From: Nostoc linckia FACHB-104
GTDB lineage: Bacteria > Cyanobacteriota > Cyanobacteriia > Cyanobacteriales > Nostocaceae
Assembly: GCF_014696615.1 (NCBI RefSeq)
Contig: NZ_JACJQJ010000005.1
Location: forward strand, 124,001-188,000
Reading direction: 5' to 3'
DNA length: 64,000 nucleotides
The position numbers and the translations under genes were made by a program. Numbering within the stretch: the first letter of the stretch is position 1; the number at the start of each line of letters is the position of its first letter. Positions 18,110 to 26,924 of this stretch are shown in pieces. Under the pieces are notes generated by a model. It worked only from the letters and a program-made list of their open reading frames with translations, ran no database searches and had not been told where the DNA came from.

Positions 18110-18340
18110 ATGCTTCATAGGTATCGGGGTATGATTTCTCTAGATTATGATTCCATTCATCATGTAGATGAATTGCTGAGACAAATCAGGATTAAAGAAA
18201 GTCAATTAAAAATCGCACAAGAATCTCATATGGTCTACACAGCCCAAGCATTAGAAAAACAAATATTAAAATTACAACAAAAGCTATCTGAATCACGAGA
18301 CCCTGAAATTCATGCATTGATGAGTTTGTTAGATGATTAA
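18110..18340 (+). CDS. Small coiled-coil protein of unknown function
   Basis: 76 residues, about 60% predictable helix with heptad-like Leu/Ile spacing (ELLRQIRIKESQLKIAQES ... LEKQILKLQQKL). It has no Cys and no membrane segment. A second in-frame ATG at 18131 would remove seven residues and is preceded by GGGG. I do not recognise a family. Clean coding character, including an acidic C-terminus, favours a real gene. Confidence 0.6.
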   Translation: MLHRYRGMISLDYDSIHHVDELLRQIRIKESQLKIAQESHMVYTAQALEKQILKLQQKLSESRDPEIHALMSLLDD

Positions 18341-18387
18341 AAATTATGGTTGAGCAAATTTAACCAAATCAAAAATCATCCCAAAAA

Positions 18388-19065
18388 TTACGCTGGCTTC
18401 AGAAGTTCGTAAGTACCGCCACGTTCGAGGGCGCGCTGATAAGCTGGGCGTGCGTGAATCCGCTCCAGAAATTCCATAAGATTGGGGCGGCTGGCATTTA
18501 GCCGTCCTAGCGCATTAGCTGCTTCTAGAGGAAAGCTCACTTGGATATCTGCAGCCGTGAATTCATTGCCAGCAAACCACGTGCTTTTATGCAGTTCCTC
18601 CTCTAGATAATCTAGATGTTGTGCGATTTGCGGCCCCAGAAACGAACTCTTAACTTTTCCTGCGATCGCTCTGGCTATGGGGCGCGCAAAAAAGGGCATT
18701 GGCTCATGCTCGATGCGATCGAAAATCAGCTGAAACACCAGCAACGGCATTGCTGAACCTTCTGCATAATGCAACCAGTAGGTATAGCGTAATCGTTCTG
18801 GCGTTTCTGGTGGTGGAATCAGCCTGCCGTTACCATAACGTCCCACTAAATACTCAATAATGGCACCAGATTCCGCTAGGGTAAGCGCACCGTCGGTAAT
18901 CACTGGTGATTTCCCAAGTGGATGCACCTGGCGTAGAGAAGCTGGAGCCAGCATAGTTTTTGCATCGCGTTCGTAGCGCTTGATTTCATACTCTATGCCG
19001 AGTTCCTCCAACAACCAGAGTATACGCTGAGAACGCGAGTTATTTAGGTGATGGACAGTAAGCAT
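18388..19065 (-). CDS. Glutathione S-transferase
   Basis: 225 residues from the ATG at 19065 (the preceding codon is TTG). The thioredoxin-like N-domain begins LTVHHLNNSRSQRILWLLEELG, with the Ser/Arg motif typical of bacterial GSTs. The cis-Pro loop (LGKSPVI) and ESGAIIEYL, which binds the glutathione gamma-glutamyl group, follow. The helical C-domain (~90-220) includes the FTAADIQVSFPLE N-capping motif. It probably conjugates or reduces electrophiles with glutathione. It lies upstream of the arsenic island, which also contains a glutathione/glutaredoxin-type arsenate reductase, but a functional link is only inferred. Confidence 0.92.
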   Translation of the reverse strand: MLTVHHLNNSRSQRILWLLEELGIEYEIKRYERDAKTMLAPASLRQVHPLGKSPVITDGALTLAESGAIIEYLVGRYGNGRLIPPPETPERLRYTYWLHYAEGSAMPLLVFQLIFDRIEHEPMPFFARPIARAIAGKVKSSFLGPQIAQHLDYLEEELHKSTWFAGNEFTAADIQVSFPLEAANALGRLNASRPNLMEFLERIHARPAYQRALERGGTYELLKPA

Positions 19066-19100
19066 CAAATTATTCTCTGAGCAGTACAGTGTGAAACTAA

Positions 19101-19147
19101 TACCAATTCAAATAATGTTTGCGACACATCTATATATTCTAGAGGGC
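19101..19147. repeat. Dispersed 47-bp repeat, copy 2
   Basis: 45 of 47 bases match 13106-13152. It lies between the GST start and the DUF2214 stop. Confidence 0.85.
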
Positions 19148-19226
19148 GAACAATGATTGTGCCTTTGCGATTATCTGTACTGAAAGTTGTACAATCCTGT
19201 ATGCTGATCGAGAATTTGGATGTTGT

Positions 19227-19697
19227 TTAATTAGAAATACTCGAGAACACTCCAATTCCTCTTGCCATAACAGCCGCCAGCAAAGGGATTAAAGTAAACC
19301 CGAATAACTCTCCCTTAATCATCCAAGAAATTCGCTGTACCTTTGCTAATTCCAAACTTGGGGTTTTGCCATTGCGTAAATCTTTAATCCAAGACAAAAA
19401 AGAAAAGGTGGGATATAAAGACAGCAAACTTACCAAGATAAAAATGCTCACCTTCATATAGAAAACCGAATTGCTGAGATAGTAATCTGTTCCTTTGCCA
19501 AAGTAAACGACTCGCAGAATCCCTGTAATCAGAATCATTGTGGCAGATAAGCCATAAATTGCATCAGCCATGACAACTTTCCAGGCTGACTCTAGGCTAA
19601 GATCCTTCTTCAAAAATTGGCTTTCCACAATCAAAGCGCCAAAAGCCAGCATGAACCCTAAGTAATGCAAATAAGCTGCGATCGCACTTCCCCACAT
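19227..19697 (-). CDS. DUF2214 family four-helix membrane protein
   Basis: 156 residues with four hydrophobic segments (about 5-25, 45-65, 82-102, 128-148). The conserved features of DUF2214 are visible: an early His in YLHYLGFMLAFG, DAIYGLSA, and RVVYFGKGTDYY. The family is a putative inner-membrane protein of unknown function, possibly haem- or quinone-associated. It is divergent from the arsR-like gene at 19984, sharing a ~290-bp gap. ATG at 19697. Confidence 0.85.
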   Translation of the reverse strand: MWGSAIAAYLHYLGFMLAFGALIVESQFLKKDLSLESAWKVVMADAIYGLSATMILITGILRVVYFGKGTDYYLSNSVFYMKVSIFILVSLLSLYPTFSFLSWIKDLRNGKTPSLELAKVQRISWMIKGELFGFTLIPLLAAVMARGIGVFSSISN

Positions 19698-19825
19698 CGA
19701 TTTTTATCCGTTATCGCTCAATTTAAACTGCAATAAAACATAGCAAAGCTGCATGTTGGAATAGGTAATCAACGCCACGTCATTGCTCAAGGGTTGCTTT
19801 TAACATGATTTTGCTACGTTATTTA

Positions 19826-19845
19826 ATATAGCTAATTAACTATAT
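19826..19845. promoter_or_regulatory. Candidate ArsR-family operator
   Basis: ATATAG-N8-CTATAT is a perfect inverted repeat in the gap between the divergent DUF2214 and arsR-like genes. Its half-sites and spacing resemble ArsR/SmtB operators, but it lies about 140 bases from the arsR start, so the assignment is tentative. Confidence 0.4.
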
Positions 19846-19983
19846 AACAGTTAAATTTTAATGAATAGAGAAAATTCTCTTTGTGTGAGTAGCGATTCCC
19901 TTCGGGATAGCTCCGCTTCACGCACTAGAGCAATATTTTCTAGTTCACAATAAAGGTAGATTACCCTTATCGAACTCTGATTG

Positions 19984-20307
19984 ATGCCAACCTTCACTGC
20001 TACCACTCCCCATTTAATCGTTGCCGGCTTTCATGCGCTTTCCGACCCCTTAAGGATTAGCGTGTTGGAATTGCTGCGACAGCGAGAACTTTGTGTATGT
20101 GATTTATGCGATGCTTTGGAGGTGAGTCAATCAAAGCTTTCCTTTCACCTCAAAACCTTAAAAGAAGCTGGCTTAGTTAACTCACGTCAAGAAGGACGCT
20201 GGATTTATTACAGCCTAAATTTGCCACAATTTAACGTTTTAATGGAGTATTTAGCAGATTTCCAAAATCAGAGTTTAATTGTGCCTACCCGTTCTTGCTG
20301 CGATTAG
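19984..20307 (+). CDS. arsR: ArsR-family metalloregulator
   Basis: 107 residues from the ATG at 19984, directly after an in-frame TTG. Winged helix-turn-helix: ALSDPLRISVLELLRQ, then ELCVCDLCDALEVSQSKLSFHLKTLKEAGLV. The CVCDLC sequence in the first recognition-region helix is the classical arsenite/antimonite-binding site, and a further CC pair sits at the C-terminus (RSCCD). It likely represses nearby genes and is released by As(III). It precedes pstS-gap-arsJ-acr3 in the same direction, separated by a relic gene. It is a second regulator, distinct from the one at 26 kb. Confidence 0.92.
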   Translation: MPTFTATTPHLIVAGFHALSDPLRISVLELLRQRELCVCDLCDALEVSQSKLSFHLKTLKEAGLVNSRQEGRWIYYSLNLPQFNVLMEYLADFQNQSLIVPTRSCCD

Positions 20308-20316
20308 AACAAGGTA

Positions 20317-20844
20317 TCAGTTCCCAGGTTTTTTGGGAGCCTCATAGTAATTTATTTGACCTGAACCACTAAGAGCAGTAATATTGCTGTCTGAGATATT
20401 GAAGGTGTTCGAGTACTGTTGCTGTGGAGAACTGACATCTTCAGATTTAGCAGGAGATTGAGGATTAACTGTTTGCTCTTCGGCTACAGGTTTTGTTTGC
20501 TCTTGTTGGGGAATGATACGTGCTGCAATTGGCGCTATATCTTCGTCACCAAGACCTAAAATTTGCTGTAACTTTTTTAATTGACTGCGAGTATTTTCAC
20601 TTAAAATCGGTTCTTGTTGAACTACCTCAACTAGTACCTGTTCATACTGTTGTAACTTCTTTTTGTACTCCCGATAAGGCTGCAAAACCTCAGTTTCAAT
20701 GGCGCTGATTTCTTCTGGATGCAATCCCAAACTTTCGCCAAATGTATCTAAGACTTTTCTCCCGACAAAAGAAATCTCCCCTTGGCCGGCTTTAATCTCA
20801 TCTTGAGTACGCGCTACTTTCCAGAGTCGGACATCAGCGATCGC
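20317..20844 (-). pseudogene. 5'-truncated LamG-type fragment fused to a cyanobacterial helical module
   Basis: The frame opens only at a GTG (20847) with a stop four codons further upstream, and begins in the middle of a motif. IADVRLWKVARTQDEI is the end of a laminin-G/concanavalin-like domain, whose earlier strands are absent. The remainder (GRKVLDTFGESLGLHPEEISAIETEVLQPYREYKKKL...) is a helical module seen in many cyanobacterial proteins, followed by a Gln/Pro/Ser-rich tail. It is best read as the remains of a longer gene, though expression of a 176-residue product is possible. It separates arsR from pstS. Confidence 0.5.
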
Positions 20845-20943
20845 CACAAAACATTTCGGTTAAGGGAGTAGGACGAAAGGTGAAAGGGTAAATTCTCACC
20901 TGTACCCTTTTATCAATGCATCGCTGTCATAACCTCTGCTAAT

Positions 20944-21013
20944 ATATCAACTTTTTTTGATGAATTTTTGTGTATAGTCACTTAATCGCGATTGACATAT
21001 CAACTTTTTTTGA
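20944..21013 (+). promoter_or_regulatory. Two 17-bp direct repeats upstream of pstS
   Basis: ATATCAACTTTTTTTGA occurs twice, exactly, at 20944-20960 and 20997-21013, 53 bases apart (about five helical turns). The second copy ends 46 bases before the pstS ATG and is followed by GATATAGACAT. It is a plausible binding site for the regulator of pstS, but it does not resemble the known cyanobacterial Pho box. Confidence 0.5.
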
Positions 21014-21058
21014 AATGATATAGACATACCCTCAATATCACCTCTATCGGTAATATCA

Positions 21059-22120
21059 ATGAACGCAGCAGCAAAGCAATTAGCGATCGCGTTTGGGATG
21101 TTAGCTTTGGTATCCAGTTGCGCCACCACATCCAATCCATCAACGCAGACTCAGCAGTCGCAGCAAGTAACAGAAGTTGCTGATTCTACACAAGTCACAG
21201 CGATTAAGATAGATGGTTCTAGTACGGTATATCCCATTACCCAGGCGATCGCTAAAGAATTTCAAACCACCAAGCAACAGAACAAATCAGACGTAATAGT
21301 TAACTTCTCCGGTACTACTGGGGGATTTGAAAAATTCTGTGCGGGAGAAACAGATATTAGCAACGCTTCTCGACCGATTTTGAAGTCAGAGATGGAAGCC
21401 TGTAATAAAAACGGCGTGAGGTACTTTGAGTTACCCATCGCCTTTGATGCCCTAACTATCGCCGTTCATCCGCAAAACAATTGGGCAAAAGACATTACCG
21501 TTGCAGAATTGAAAAAGATTTGGGAACCTGCGGCTGAAGGTAAAATCACCCGATGGAACCAAGTACGTGCATCCTGGCCCGATCGCCCTTTAAATTTATA
21601 TGGTGCTGGTAAGAAATCTGGTACTTTTGATTACTTTACAGAAGCAACTGTTGGTAAAGTCAGAGCTAGCCGCAACGATTACACAGCTAGCGAAGACGAT
21701 ACTATTTTAGTAGAAAATATTAGTAAAGACCCTAGCGCATTAGGTTACTTTGGCTACTCCTATTACGAAGAAAACCAAAGTAAATTAAAAGCTGTAGCAG
21801 TCAACAACGGTAAAGGTGCGGTGCTACCATCACGGCAAACAGTAGAAAAAGCCCAGTATCAGCCGCTATCCCGACCTTTGTTTATTTACGCTAACTTCGA
21901 GTCTTCCCAAAAGAAACCAGCAGTCAGAGAGTTTTTAGATTTCTACCTTAGAAATGCACCGAAGAAAGTAATTGCGGTAGGCTATGTACCTTTACCAGAT
22001 GAAGCTTACAACCTCGATTATGTTCACTTCAACAAAGGTAAAGTCGGCACGGTATTTGAAGGCGAAGCAGAATTAAACCTGACAATTGGTGAATTGCTGC
22101 GGAAACAAGCCAAATTCTAA
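21059..22120 (+). CDS. pstS: Phosphate-binding lipoprotein, PstS/SphX type
   Basis: 353 residues. Lipoprotein signal with lipobox LVSSC near residue 21. The PBP-like core contains [17 protein letters not shown] (phosphate-binding Ser/Thr cluster), [25 protein letters not shown] and [12 protein letters not shown], all typical of PstS. It binds phosphate in the periplasm for a PstCAB permease, none of which is encoded here. A lone pstS at the head of an arsenic cluster suggests selective phosphate uptake, or arsenate sensing, during arsenate stress; that role is inferred. The gene most resembles the SphX branch. Confidence 0.93.
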   Translation: MNAAAKQLAIAFGMLALVSSCATTSNPSTQTQQSQQVTEVADSTQVTAIKIDGSSTVYPITQAIAKEFQTTKQQNKSDVIVNFSGTTGGFEKFCAGETDISNASRPILKSEMEACNKNGVRYFELPIAFDALTIAVHPQNNWAKDITVAELKKIWEPAAEGKITRWNQVRASWPDRPLNLYGAGKKSGTFDYFTEATVGKVRASRNDYTASEDDTILVENISKDPSALGYFGYSYYEENQSKLKAVAVNNGKGAVLPSRQTVEKAQYQPLSRPLFIYANFESSQKKPAVREFLDFYLRNAPKKVIAVGYVPLPDEAYNLDYVHFNKGKVGTVFEGEAELNLTIGELLRKQAKF

Positions 22121-22266
22121 GAATTTTTTTAGCTGATTTCCAACATTAAAAACTCTGCAAGCTGAATCTGCGTTGAAAACAGCTAAGAAGTGGTGGGTGC
22201 GATCGCAAATACTCTCAATGATTAACCTGCAAGTTTTGTAGAAATTTAGATATTGGTAAAAACATA

Positions 22267-23283
22267 ATGACAGTTCGTGTTGCTATTAACGGATTTGGTA
22301 GGATGGGACGGCTAGCTCTGCGAGCAGCTTGGGGTTGGAAAGAACTAGAATTTGTCCATATTAACGAAATAAAAGGTGGAGCAGAAGCCGCTGCTCACTT
22401 ACTCAAGTTTGATTCTGTTCATGGACGTTGGATACCAGAAGTAGAAGCGCAAGGCGATCGCGTTCTAATTGATGGTACACCTCTCAGCTTTAGCGAGTAT
22501 TCTCAGCCAGGTGAAGTTCCTTGGGAAGAATTAGGTATTGATTTAGTGCTGGAATGCTCCGGCAAATTTAGAACTCCTGCAACCCTGCACCCATATTTCA
22601 AGCGGGGAGTACAAAAGGTAATTGTGGCTGCTCCCGTTAAAGAAGAGGCCCTGAATATTGTCATGGGAGTTAACGATCACCTCTATCAGCCAGATCAACA
22701 TCATCTATTAACAGCAGCCTCTTGTACAACCAACTGTTTAGCTCCCGTTGTGAAGGTAATTCACGAAGGTCTAGGTATTAAGCATGGAGTAATTACCACA
22801 ATCCATGACAATACCAATACTCAAACTATTGTCGATGCTCCTCATAAAGACTTACGTCGCGCCCGTGCTACCAGCTTATCTTTAATTCCCACATCAACGG
22901 GATCAGCAACAGCGATCGGGCTAATTTATCCCGAACTCAACGGTAAACTCAATGGTTTAGCCGTGCGAGTCCCACTACTCAACGCTTCCTTAACAGATTG
23001 TGTCTTTGAAGTCGTCCGTCCCACCACAGTTGCAGAGATTAACAGCTTACTCAAAGCGGCTTCCGAACAAGCACCACTAAAAGGAATTTTGGGTTATGAA
23101 GAACGTCCTTTAGTATCCATCGACTACAAAGACGATCCTCGTTCCTCAATCATCGATGCCCTCTCCACAATGGTTGTAGATGAAACCCAAGTCAAAATAC
23201 TTGCCTGGTATGACAACGAATGGGGCTACGCCAACCGCATGGTTGAACTCGCTCGTAAGGTGGCTTTGAGTTTGAAGAAATAG
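22267..23283 (+). CDS. gap: ArsJ-associated glyceraldehyde-3-phosphate dehydrogenase
   Basis: 338 residues. NAD-binding GFGRMGRL at the N-terminus, catalytic Cys in [10 protein letters not shown] (near 155), and [14 protein letters not shown] and [12 protein letters not shown] motifs of GAPDH. Immediately followed by arsJ on the same strand. In Pseudomonas this GAPDH paralogue uses arsenate instead of phosphate to form 1-arseno-3-phosphoglycerate, which ArsJ exports before it hydrolyses. The same partnership is the best reading here, rather than central glycolysis (Gap1) or the Calvin cycle (Gap2). Confidence 0.93.
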   Translation: MTVRVAINGFGRMGRLALRAAWGWKELEFVHINEIKGGAEAAAHLLKFDSVHGRWIPEVEAQGDRVLIDGTPLSFSEYSQPGEVPWEELGIDLVLECSGKFRTPATLHPYFKRGVQKVIVAAPVKEEALNIVMGVNDHLYQPDQHHLLTAASCTTNCLAPVVKVIHEGLGIKHGVITTIHDNTNTQTIVDAPHKDLRRARATSLSLIPTSTGSATAIGLIYPELNGKLNGLAVRVPLLNASLTDCVFEVVRPTTVAEINSLLKAASEQAPLKGILGYEERPLVSIDYKDDPRSSIIDALSTMVVDETQVKILAWYDNEWGYANRMVELARKVALSLKK

Positions 23284-23447
23284 AGTCAAAAGTCAAGAGT
23301 CAAGAGTCAAGAGTCAAAAGTCAAAAGTCATTACAGATTTCTCCCTCATCCCCCTGCTCCCCAGTCCCCAATCCCCAATCCCCAATCCCCAATCCCCAAT
23401 CCCCAATCCCCAGTCCCCAATCCCCAATCCCCAGTCCCCAATCCCCA
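23284..23447. repeat. Heptanucleotide repeats between gap and arsJ
   Basis: AGTCAAG/AGTCAAA units (23284-23330), then about a dozen CCCCAAT/CCCCAGT units (23359-23447), run to four bases before the arsJ ATG. The arsJ gene therefore has no ordinary Shine-Dalgarno sequence. Confidence 0.95.
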
Positions 23448-23451
23448 TCTC

Positions 23452-24714
23452 ATGGCTTCCACTACAGCTTCTAGCGCTAATTTCAAAAACTATATTCTAG
23501 TTACACTCGCCTACTGGGGCTTTACCTTGACAGATGGTGCCCTGCGAATGCTGGTGTTGCTATACTTCAACAACATTGGCTATACGCCAATACAAATCGC
23601 GTTCCTGTTCCTGTTCTACGAAGTCTTCGGAGTTGTCACCAATTTCTTAGGTGGTTGGATTGGCTCTCAGTTAGGGCTAAAAGTGACACTTTATACTGGC
23701 ATTGGACTACAGATTTTTTCTTTAGTCATGCTGTCATTCCTCAATCCAGATTGGGTACAGTGGCTTGCAGTCCTCTATGTGATGGTGGCTCAGGCATTTT
23801 CTGGCATTGCCAAAGACTTAACCAAGATGAGTTCTAAGAGTGCTATTCGCTTGGTAGTACCTCAAGATGCCCAATCGTCTTTGTTCAAGTGGGTAGCGGT
23901 GTTAACTGGTTCCAAAAATGCCCTCAAAGGAGTTGGTTTCTTTATCGGTAGCGCCCTTCTAGCTTCAGTTGGCTTTATCAATTCCCTGTGGATTATGGCA
24001 GGGGGGCTATCTTTGATTATGTTCACTGGGTTAATGCTGCCTAAAGGGATGGGCAAAATCAAGAAGAAAGTTAAATTTAGCCAACTCTTTTCTAAGAGCC
24101 AAGAAATTAACATTCTCTCTGCTGCCCGATTCTTTCTTTTTGGTTCTCGTGATGTCTGGTTTGTAGTGGGTTTGCCCGTATTTTTACGTACTGTTTTGGG
24201 ATGGTCATTCTATCAAGTTGGTGGCTTTTTAGCTTGTTGGGTAATTGGCTATGGTGTGATTCAATCCCTAGCACCAACTCTGATTCAGCGATTTGGTTCT
24301 GGTCGTCCACCCCAAGCTAAAACCATTCAGTTCTGGACATTTACTTTAACCGCCGTTCCAGCTGCGATCGCCCTTTCTCTGCAATTAGGTATACCCGCAA
24401 ATATTGCGATCGTTGGCGGATTGCTAATTTTTGGCGTAGTATTTGCCTTTAATTCAGCAGTTCACTCTTATTTAGTGTTGGCATTTACTGATGATGACAA
24501 AGTAGCGCTGAATGTTGGGTTTTACTATATGGCTAACTCTGGCGGTCGATTGGTAGGAACTGTATTGTCTGGTTTGGTATATCAGCTTTTCGGTTTAGTT
24601 GGCTGTCTGTGGACATCGATGTTTTTTGTACTTGCTGCTGCAGTAGTTTCACTCAAGTTACCCAATCCACAACCCAGTAAAGCGATCGCCTGGAAAGCCG
24701 GAGACGGAGATTAA
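23452..24714 (+). CDS. arsJ: Organoarsenical efflux MFS transporter ArsJ
   Basis: 420 residues, about 11-12 transmembrane helices of the major facilitator superfamily. The N-terminus ([27 protein letters not shown]) and [17 protein letters not shown] are characteristic of ArsJ. It exports 1-arseno-3-phosphoglycerate made by the adjacent GAPDH, giving arsenate resistance without reduction. It is co-directional with gap and, 17 bases downstream, acr3. The leader consists of tandem heptamers. Confidence 0.94.
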   Translation: MASTTASSANFKNYILVTLAYWGFTLTDGALRMLVLLYFNNIGYTPIQIAFLFLFYEVFGVVTNFLGGWIGSQLGLKVTLYTGIGLQIFSLVMLSFLNPDWVQWLAVLYVMVAQAFSGIAKDLTKMSSKSAIRLVVPQDAQSSLFKWVAVLTGSKNALKGVGFFIGSALLASVGFINSLWIMAGGLSLIMFTGLMLPKGMGKIKKKVKFSQLFSKSQEINILSAARFFLFGSRDVWFVVGLPVFLRTVLGWSFYQVGGFLACWVIGYGVIQSLAPTLIQRFGSGRPPQAKTIQFWTFTLTAVPAAIALSLQLGIPANIAIVGGLLIFGVVFAFNSAVHSYLVLAFTDDDKVALNVGFYYMANSGGRLVGTVLSGLVYQLFGLVGCLWTSMFFVLAAAVVSLKLPNPQPSKAIAWKAGDGD

Positions 24715-24731
24715 AAAACAGAGAAATATTT

Positions 24732-25778
24732 ATGACCAAATCCACTGCAAAACGCCTTTCCTTTATTGACCGCTTTCTGACTTTGTGGATTTTTCTTTCA
24801 ATGGCTATTGGGGTCAGTCTGGGTTATTTTTTCCCCAAATTAGAAGCATTTATCAATCAATTTCAAGTAGGAACTACCAACATACCAATTGCTATTGGCT
24901 TAATTCTCATGATGTATCCACCTTTAGCAAAGGTAAAATATGAAGAATTAGGAGATGTATTTCATAATACTAAAATTCTCTCTCTATCTTTAATACAGAC
25001 ATGGGTGATTGCCCCAGTAGCAATGTTTATACTTGCTATTGTTTTTCTACATGATTATCCAGAATATATGACTGGTTTAATCATGGTAGGAATAGCTCCT
25101 TGTATTGCGATGGTAATTGTCTGGAGCGAACTAGCTAAAGGCGATGCTGAATATACAGCCGGACTTGTTGCATTTAATAGTATTTTTCAAGTTCTTTTTT
25201 ATAGTGTATATGCTTGGTTTTTTATCTCTGTTTTACCACCTTTGTTTGGCTTAAAAGGAAATGTGATCAATATTGGCATTGGGGAAGTTGCTCATAGTGT
25301 TTTTATCTATTTAGGCATTCCCTTCCTGGCTGGATTTATCACTCGCGTTCTTTTAATTAGAGCCAAAGGTAAGCAGTGGTATCATCATGAATTTATTCCT
25401 AAAATTAGTCCAATTACTTTAATTGCTCTGTTATTTACCATTATGGTGATGTTCAGCCTCAAGGGCAATTTAATTGTTCACATTCCAATGGATGTTGTCC
25501 GCATTGCAATCCCGTTAATTATTTACTTCCTGTTCATGTTTTTGACTAGTTTTTACATGGCATGGAAAATTAAAGCCGACTATGCAAAAGCTGCAAGTGT
25601 GGCATTTACAGCGGCTGGGAATAACTTTGAATTAGCGATCGCAGTTGCTATTGCGGTATTTGGAATTAAATCAGGTGTTGGTTTTGCTACCGTAATCGGC
25701 CCATTGGTGGAAGTTCCTGTGTTAATTAGTTTGGTCAGTTTAGCTTTTTGGATTAGAAAGCGGTTTTTCAAGATTTGA
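24732..25778 (+). CDS. acr3: Arsenite efflux permease of the ACR3 family
   Basis: 348 residues with about ten hydrophobic helices. The essential Cys in helix IV is in [12 protein letters not shown] (near residue 129) and the [20 protein letters not shown] segment of ACR3 is intact. It expels As(OH)3 produced by arsenate reductase using the proton motive force. It follows arsJ closely, so gap-arsJ-acr3 probably form one transcript handling arsenate and arsenite by two independent routes. Length is normal for the family. Confidence 0.95.
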   Translation: MTKSTAKRLSFIDRFLTLWIFLSMAIGVSLGYFFPKLEAFINQFQVGTTNIPIAIGLILMMYPPLAKVKYEELGDVFHNTKILSLSLIQTWVIAPVAMFILAIVFLHDYPEYMTGLIMVGIAPCIAMVIVWSELAKGDAEYTAGLVAFNSIFQVLFYSVYAWFFISVLPPLFGLKGNVINIGIGEVAHSVFIYLGIPFLAGFITRVLLIRAKGKQWYHHEFIPKISPITLIALLFTIMVMFSLKGNLIVHIPMDVVRIAIPLIIYFLFMFLTSFYMAWKIKADYAKAASVAFTAAGNNFELAIAVAIAVFGIKSGVGFATVIGPLVEVPVLISLVSLAFWIRKRFFKI

Positions 25779-25934
25779 TCAGGTTTGCGACATATCTAGG
25801 ACTTACACAAGGTCTAATTTGCATTTTAAATTTTATCAATCTCTTGTGAAGCGGGCATCTTGCCTGCCCTGATTATGCAACTTTAATGCCGATTAGCTTA
25901 CTACCCGTAGCGTCTCCCTCGTGATCTATTAACC

Positions 25935-26282
25935 TCATTCAATCTGTGGAGGAAGTGCTAAAGCATTTCGCAAAGCTTCAATACGTTCAGGTACTAGCCG
26001 ATAGTAAATCCAAGTACCGCGTCTTTCTTTAGCGAGTAACCCTGCTTCATACATCACCTTCAGATGATGACTGACTGTAGGCTGTGATAAACCCAAAGGT
26101 TCTGTTAATTCACACACACAGGCTTCACCTTTTGGTTGATTGGCGATGAGACTCAGCAATTGCAGCCGGGAAGGATCTCCCAATACTCGAAAGATAGCAG
26201 CTGTTTGAGCCGCTACGTCAGGCTTAAGGAAGCCTGACAAAACTGATTGACAGCAATTAGACAGTTGTTGATGAAAGTTCAT
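25935..26282 (-). CDS. arsR: ArsR-family arsenic repressor
   Basis: 115 residues from the ATG at 26282; upstream starts in the same frame would run through the operator region and are rejected. Helix-turn-helix with LGDPSRLQLLSLIANQP and EACVCELTEPLGLSQPTVSHHLKVMYEAG. CVC is the As(III)-sensing pair, and a CC pair lies near the N-terminus (SNCCQS). It is divergent from arsI across a 99-base gap holding two palindromes. It probably represses itself and arsI(-arsC). Confidence 0.95.
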   Translation of the reverse strand: MNFHQQLSNCCQSVLSGFLKPDVAAQTAAIFRVLGDPSRLQLLSLIANQPKGEACVCELTEPLGLSQPTVSHHLKVMYEAGLLAKERRGTWIYYRLVPERIEALRNALALPPQIE

Positions 26283-26288
26283 ATCTTT

Positions 26289-26308
26289 ATATTGACAGCT
26301 ATCAATAT
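26289..26308. promoter_or_regulatory. ArsR operator 1
   Basis: ATATTGA-N6-TCAATAT, a perfect inverted repeat, starts seven bases upstream of the arsR start codon. Confidence 0.75.
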
Positions 26309-26334
26309 ATGCGGCAATATATTGATGGATATAA

Positions 26335-26354
26335 ATATTGATGATTATCAATAT
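26335..26354. promoter_or_regulatory. ArsR operator 2
   Basis: ATATTGAT-N4-ATCAATAT, a perfect inverted repeat with the same half-site as operator 1. It lies 27 bases before the arsI ATG and would block the arsI promoter when bound. Confidence 0.75.
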
Positions 26355-26381
26355 AATGTAAATCGACAAGGGGTTAAATTG

Positions 26382-26837
26382 ATGTCAGTTCTGAAAACTC
26401 ATGTGGCTTTGAATGTTACCAATATTGAGAAGTCAGTAGCATTTTACCAAGCGATGTTTGGCGTAGAACCTATGAAATATAAGGCTGACTACGCTAAATT
26501 TGATATTCCCAACCCTGCTTTAAACCTGACATTGAACCTAACTGATAGTGTGCAATCAGGCGGTGCATTATCTCATTTAGGTGTGCAGGTAGAAAGTACA
26601 CAAGAAGTAGAAGCTTCTATCAAACGATTTACAGATGCTGGATTAGCATTATTTACCGAAGAAAATACTAACTGTTGCTATGCTTTACAAGATAAAGTAT
26701 GGGTGACTGATCCTGATGGTAATTGCTGGGAAGTATTTGTAGTGAAGGTAGCAGATACAGCACCAGAGGAGAATATTGCAGCTAATGCTAATTCTTCAGA
26801 AGTAGCACCAGTTTTGAAAAAGCCTTGTTGTGCTTAA
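26382..26837 (+). CDS. arsI: ArsI/CadI-family C-As lyase (vicinal oxygen chelate dioxygenase)
   Basis: 151 residues from the ATG at 26382. The N-terminal THVALNVTNIEKSVAFYQ, LSHLGVQV and WEVFVV stretches supply the Fe(II) ligands (His, His, Glu) of the vicinal-oxygen-chelate fold. The adjacent cysteines in ENTNCCYALQ are the arsenic-binding pair of ArsI. It cleaves the C-As bond of trivalent organoarsenicals such as methylarsenite. A further CC pair is at the C-terminus (KKPCCA). CadI homologues share the fold, but the arsR/arsC context favours ArsI. It is controlled by the divergent ArsR. Confidence 0.92.
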   Translation: MSVLKTHVALNVTNIEKSVAFYQAMFGVEPMKYKADYAKFDIPNPALNLTLNLTDSVQSGGALSHLGVQVESTQEVEASIKRFTDAGLALFTEENTNCCYALQDKVWVTDPDGNCWEVFVVKVADTAPEENIAANANSSEVAPVLKKPCCA

Positions 26838-26863
26838 AAAAGCGATCGCTATGCATATATAAA

Positions 26864-26898
26864 AAATTTAGAGCAGCATTAATTACTGCTCTAAATTT
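26864..26898 (+). terminator. Hairpin between arsI and arsC
   Basis: AAATTTAGAGCAG (26864-26876) pairs perfectly with CTGCTCTAAATTT (26886-26898) around a 9-base loop. It lies between the arsI stop and the arsC start and may attenuate transcription into arsC. Confidence 0.6.
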
Positions 26899-26924
26899 CT
26901 TCACAAAGCATAACCAGAAGTATC

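Noticed and set aside
20848-21058. Pho box upstream of pstS
   Set aside because: I could not find the expected pair of 8-bp PyTTAAPyPy repeats with 3-bp spacing; only other repeats are present.
26282-26369. 29-residue N-terminal extension of arsR
   Set aside because: It would be encoded by the operator palindromes and gives an Ile/Tyr-rich leader absent from ArsR proteins.
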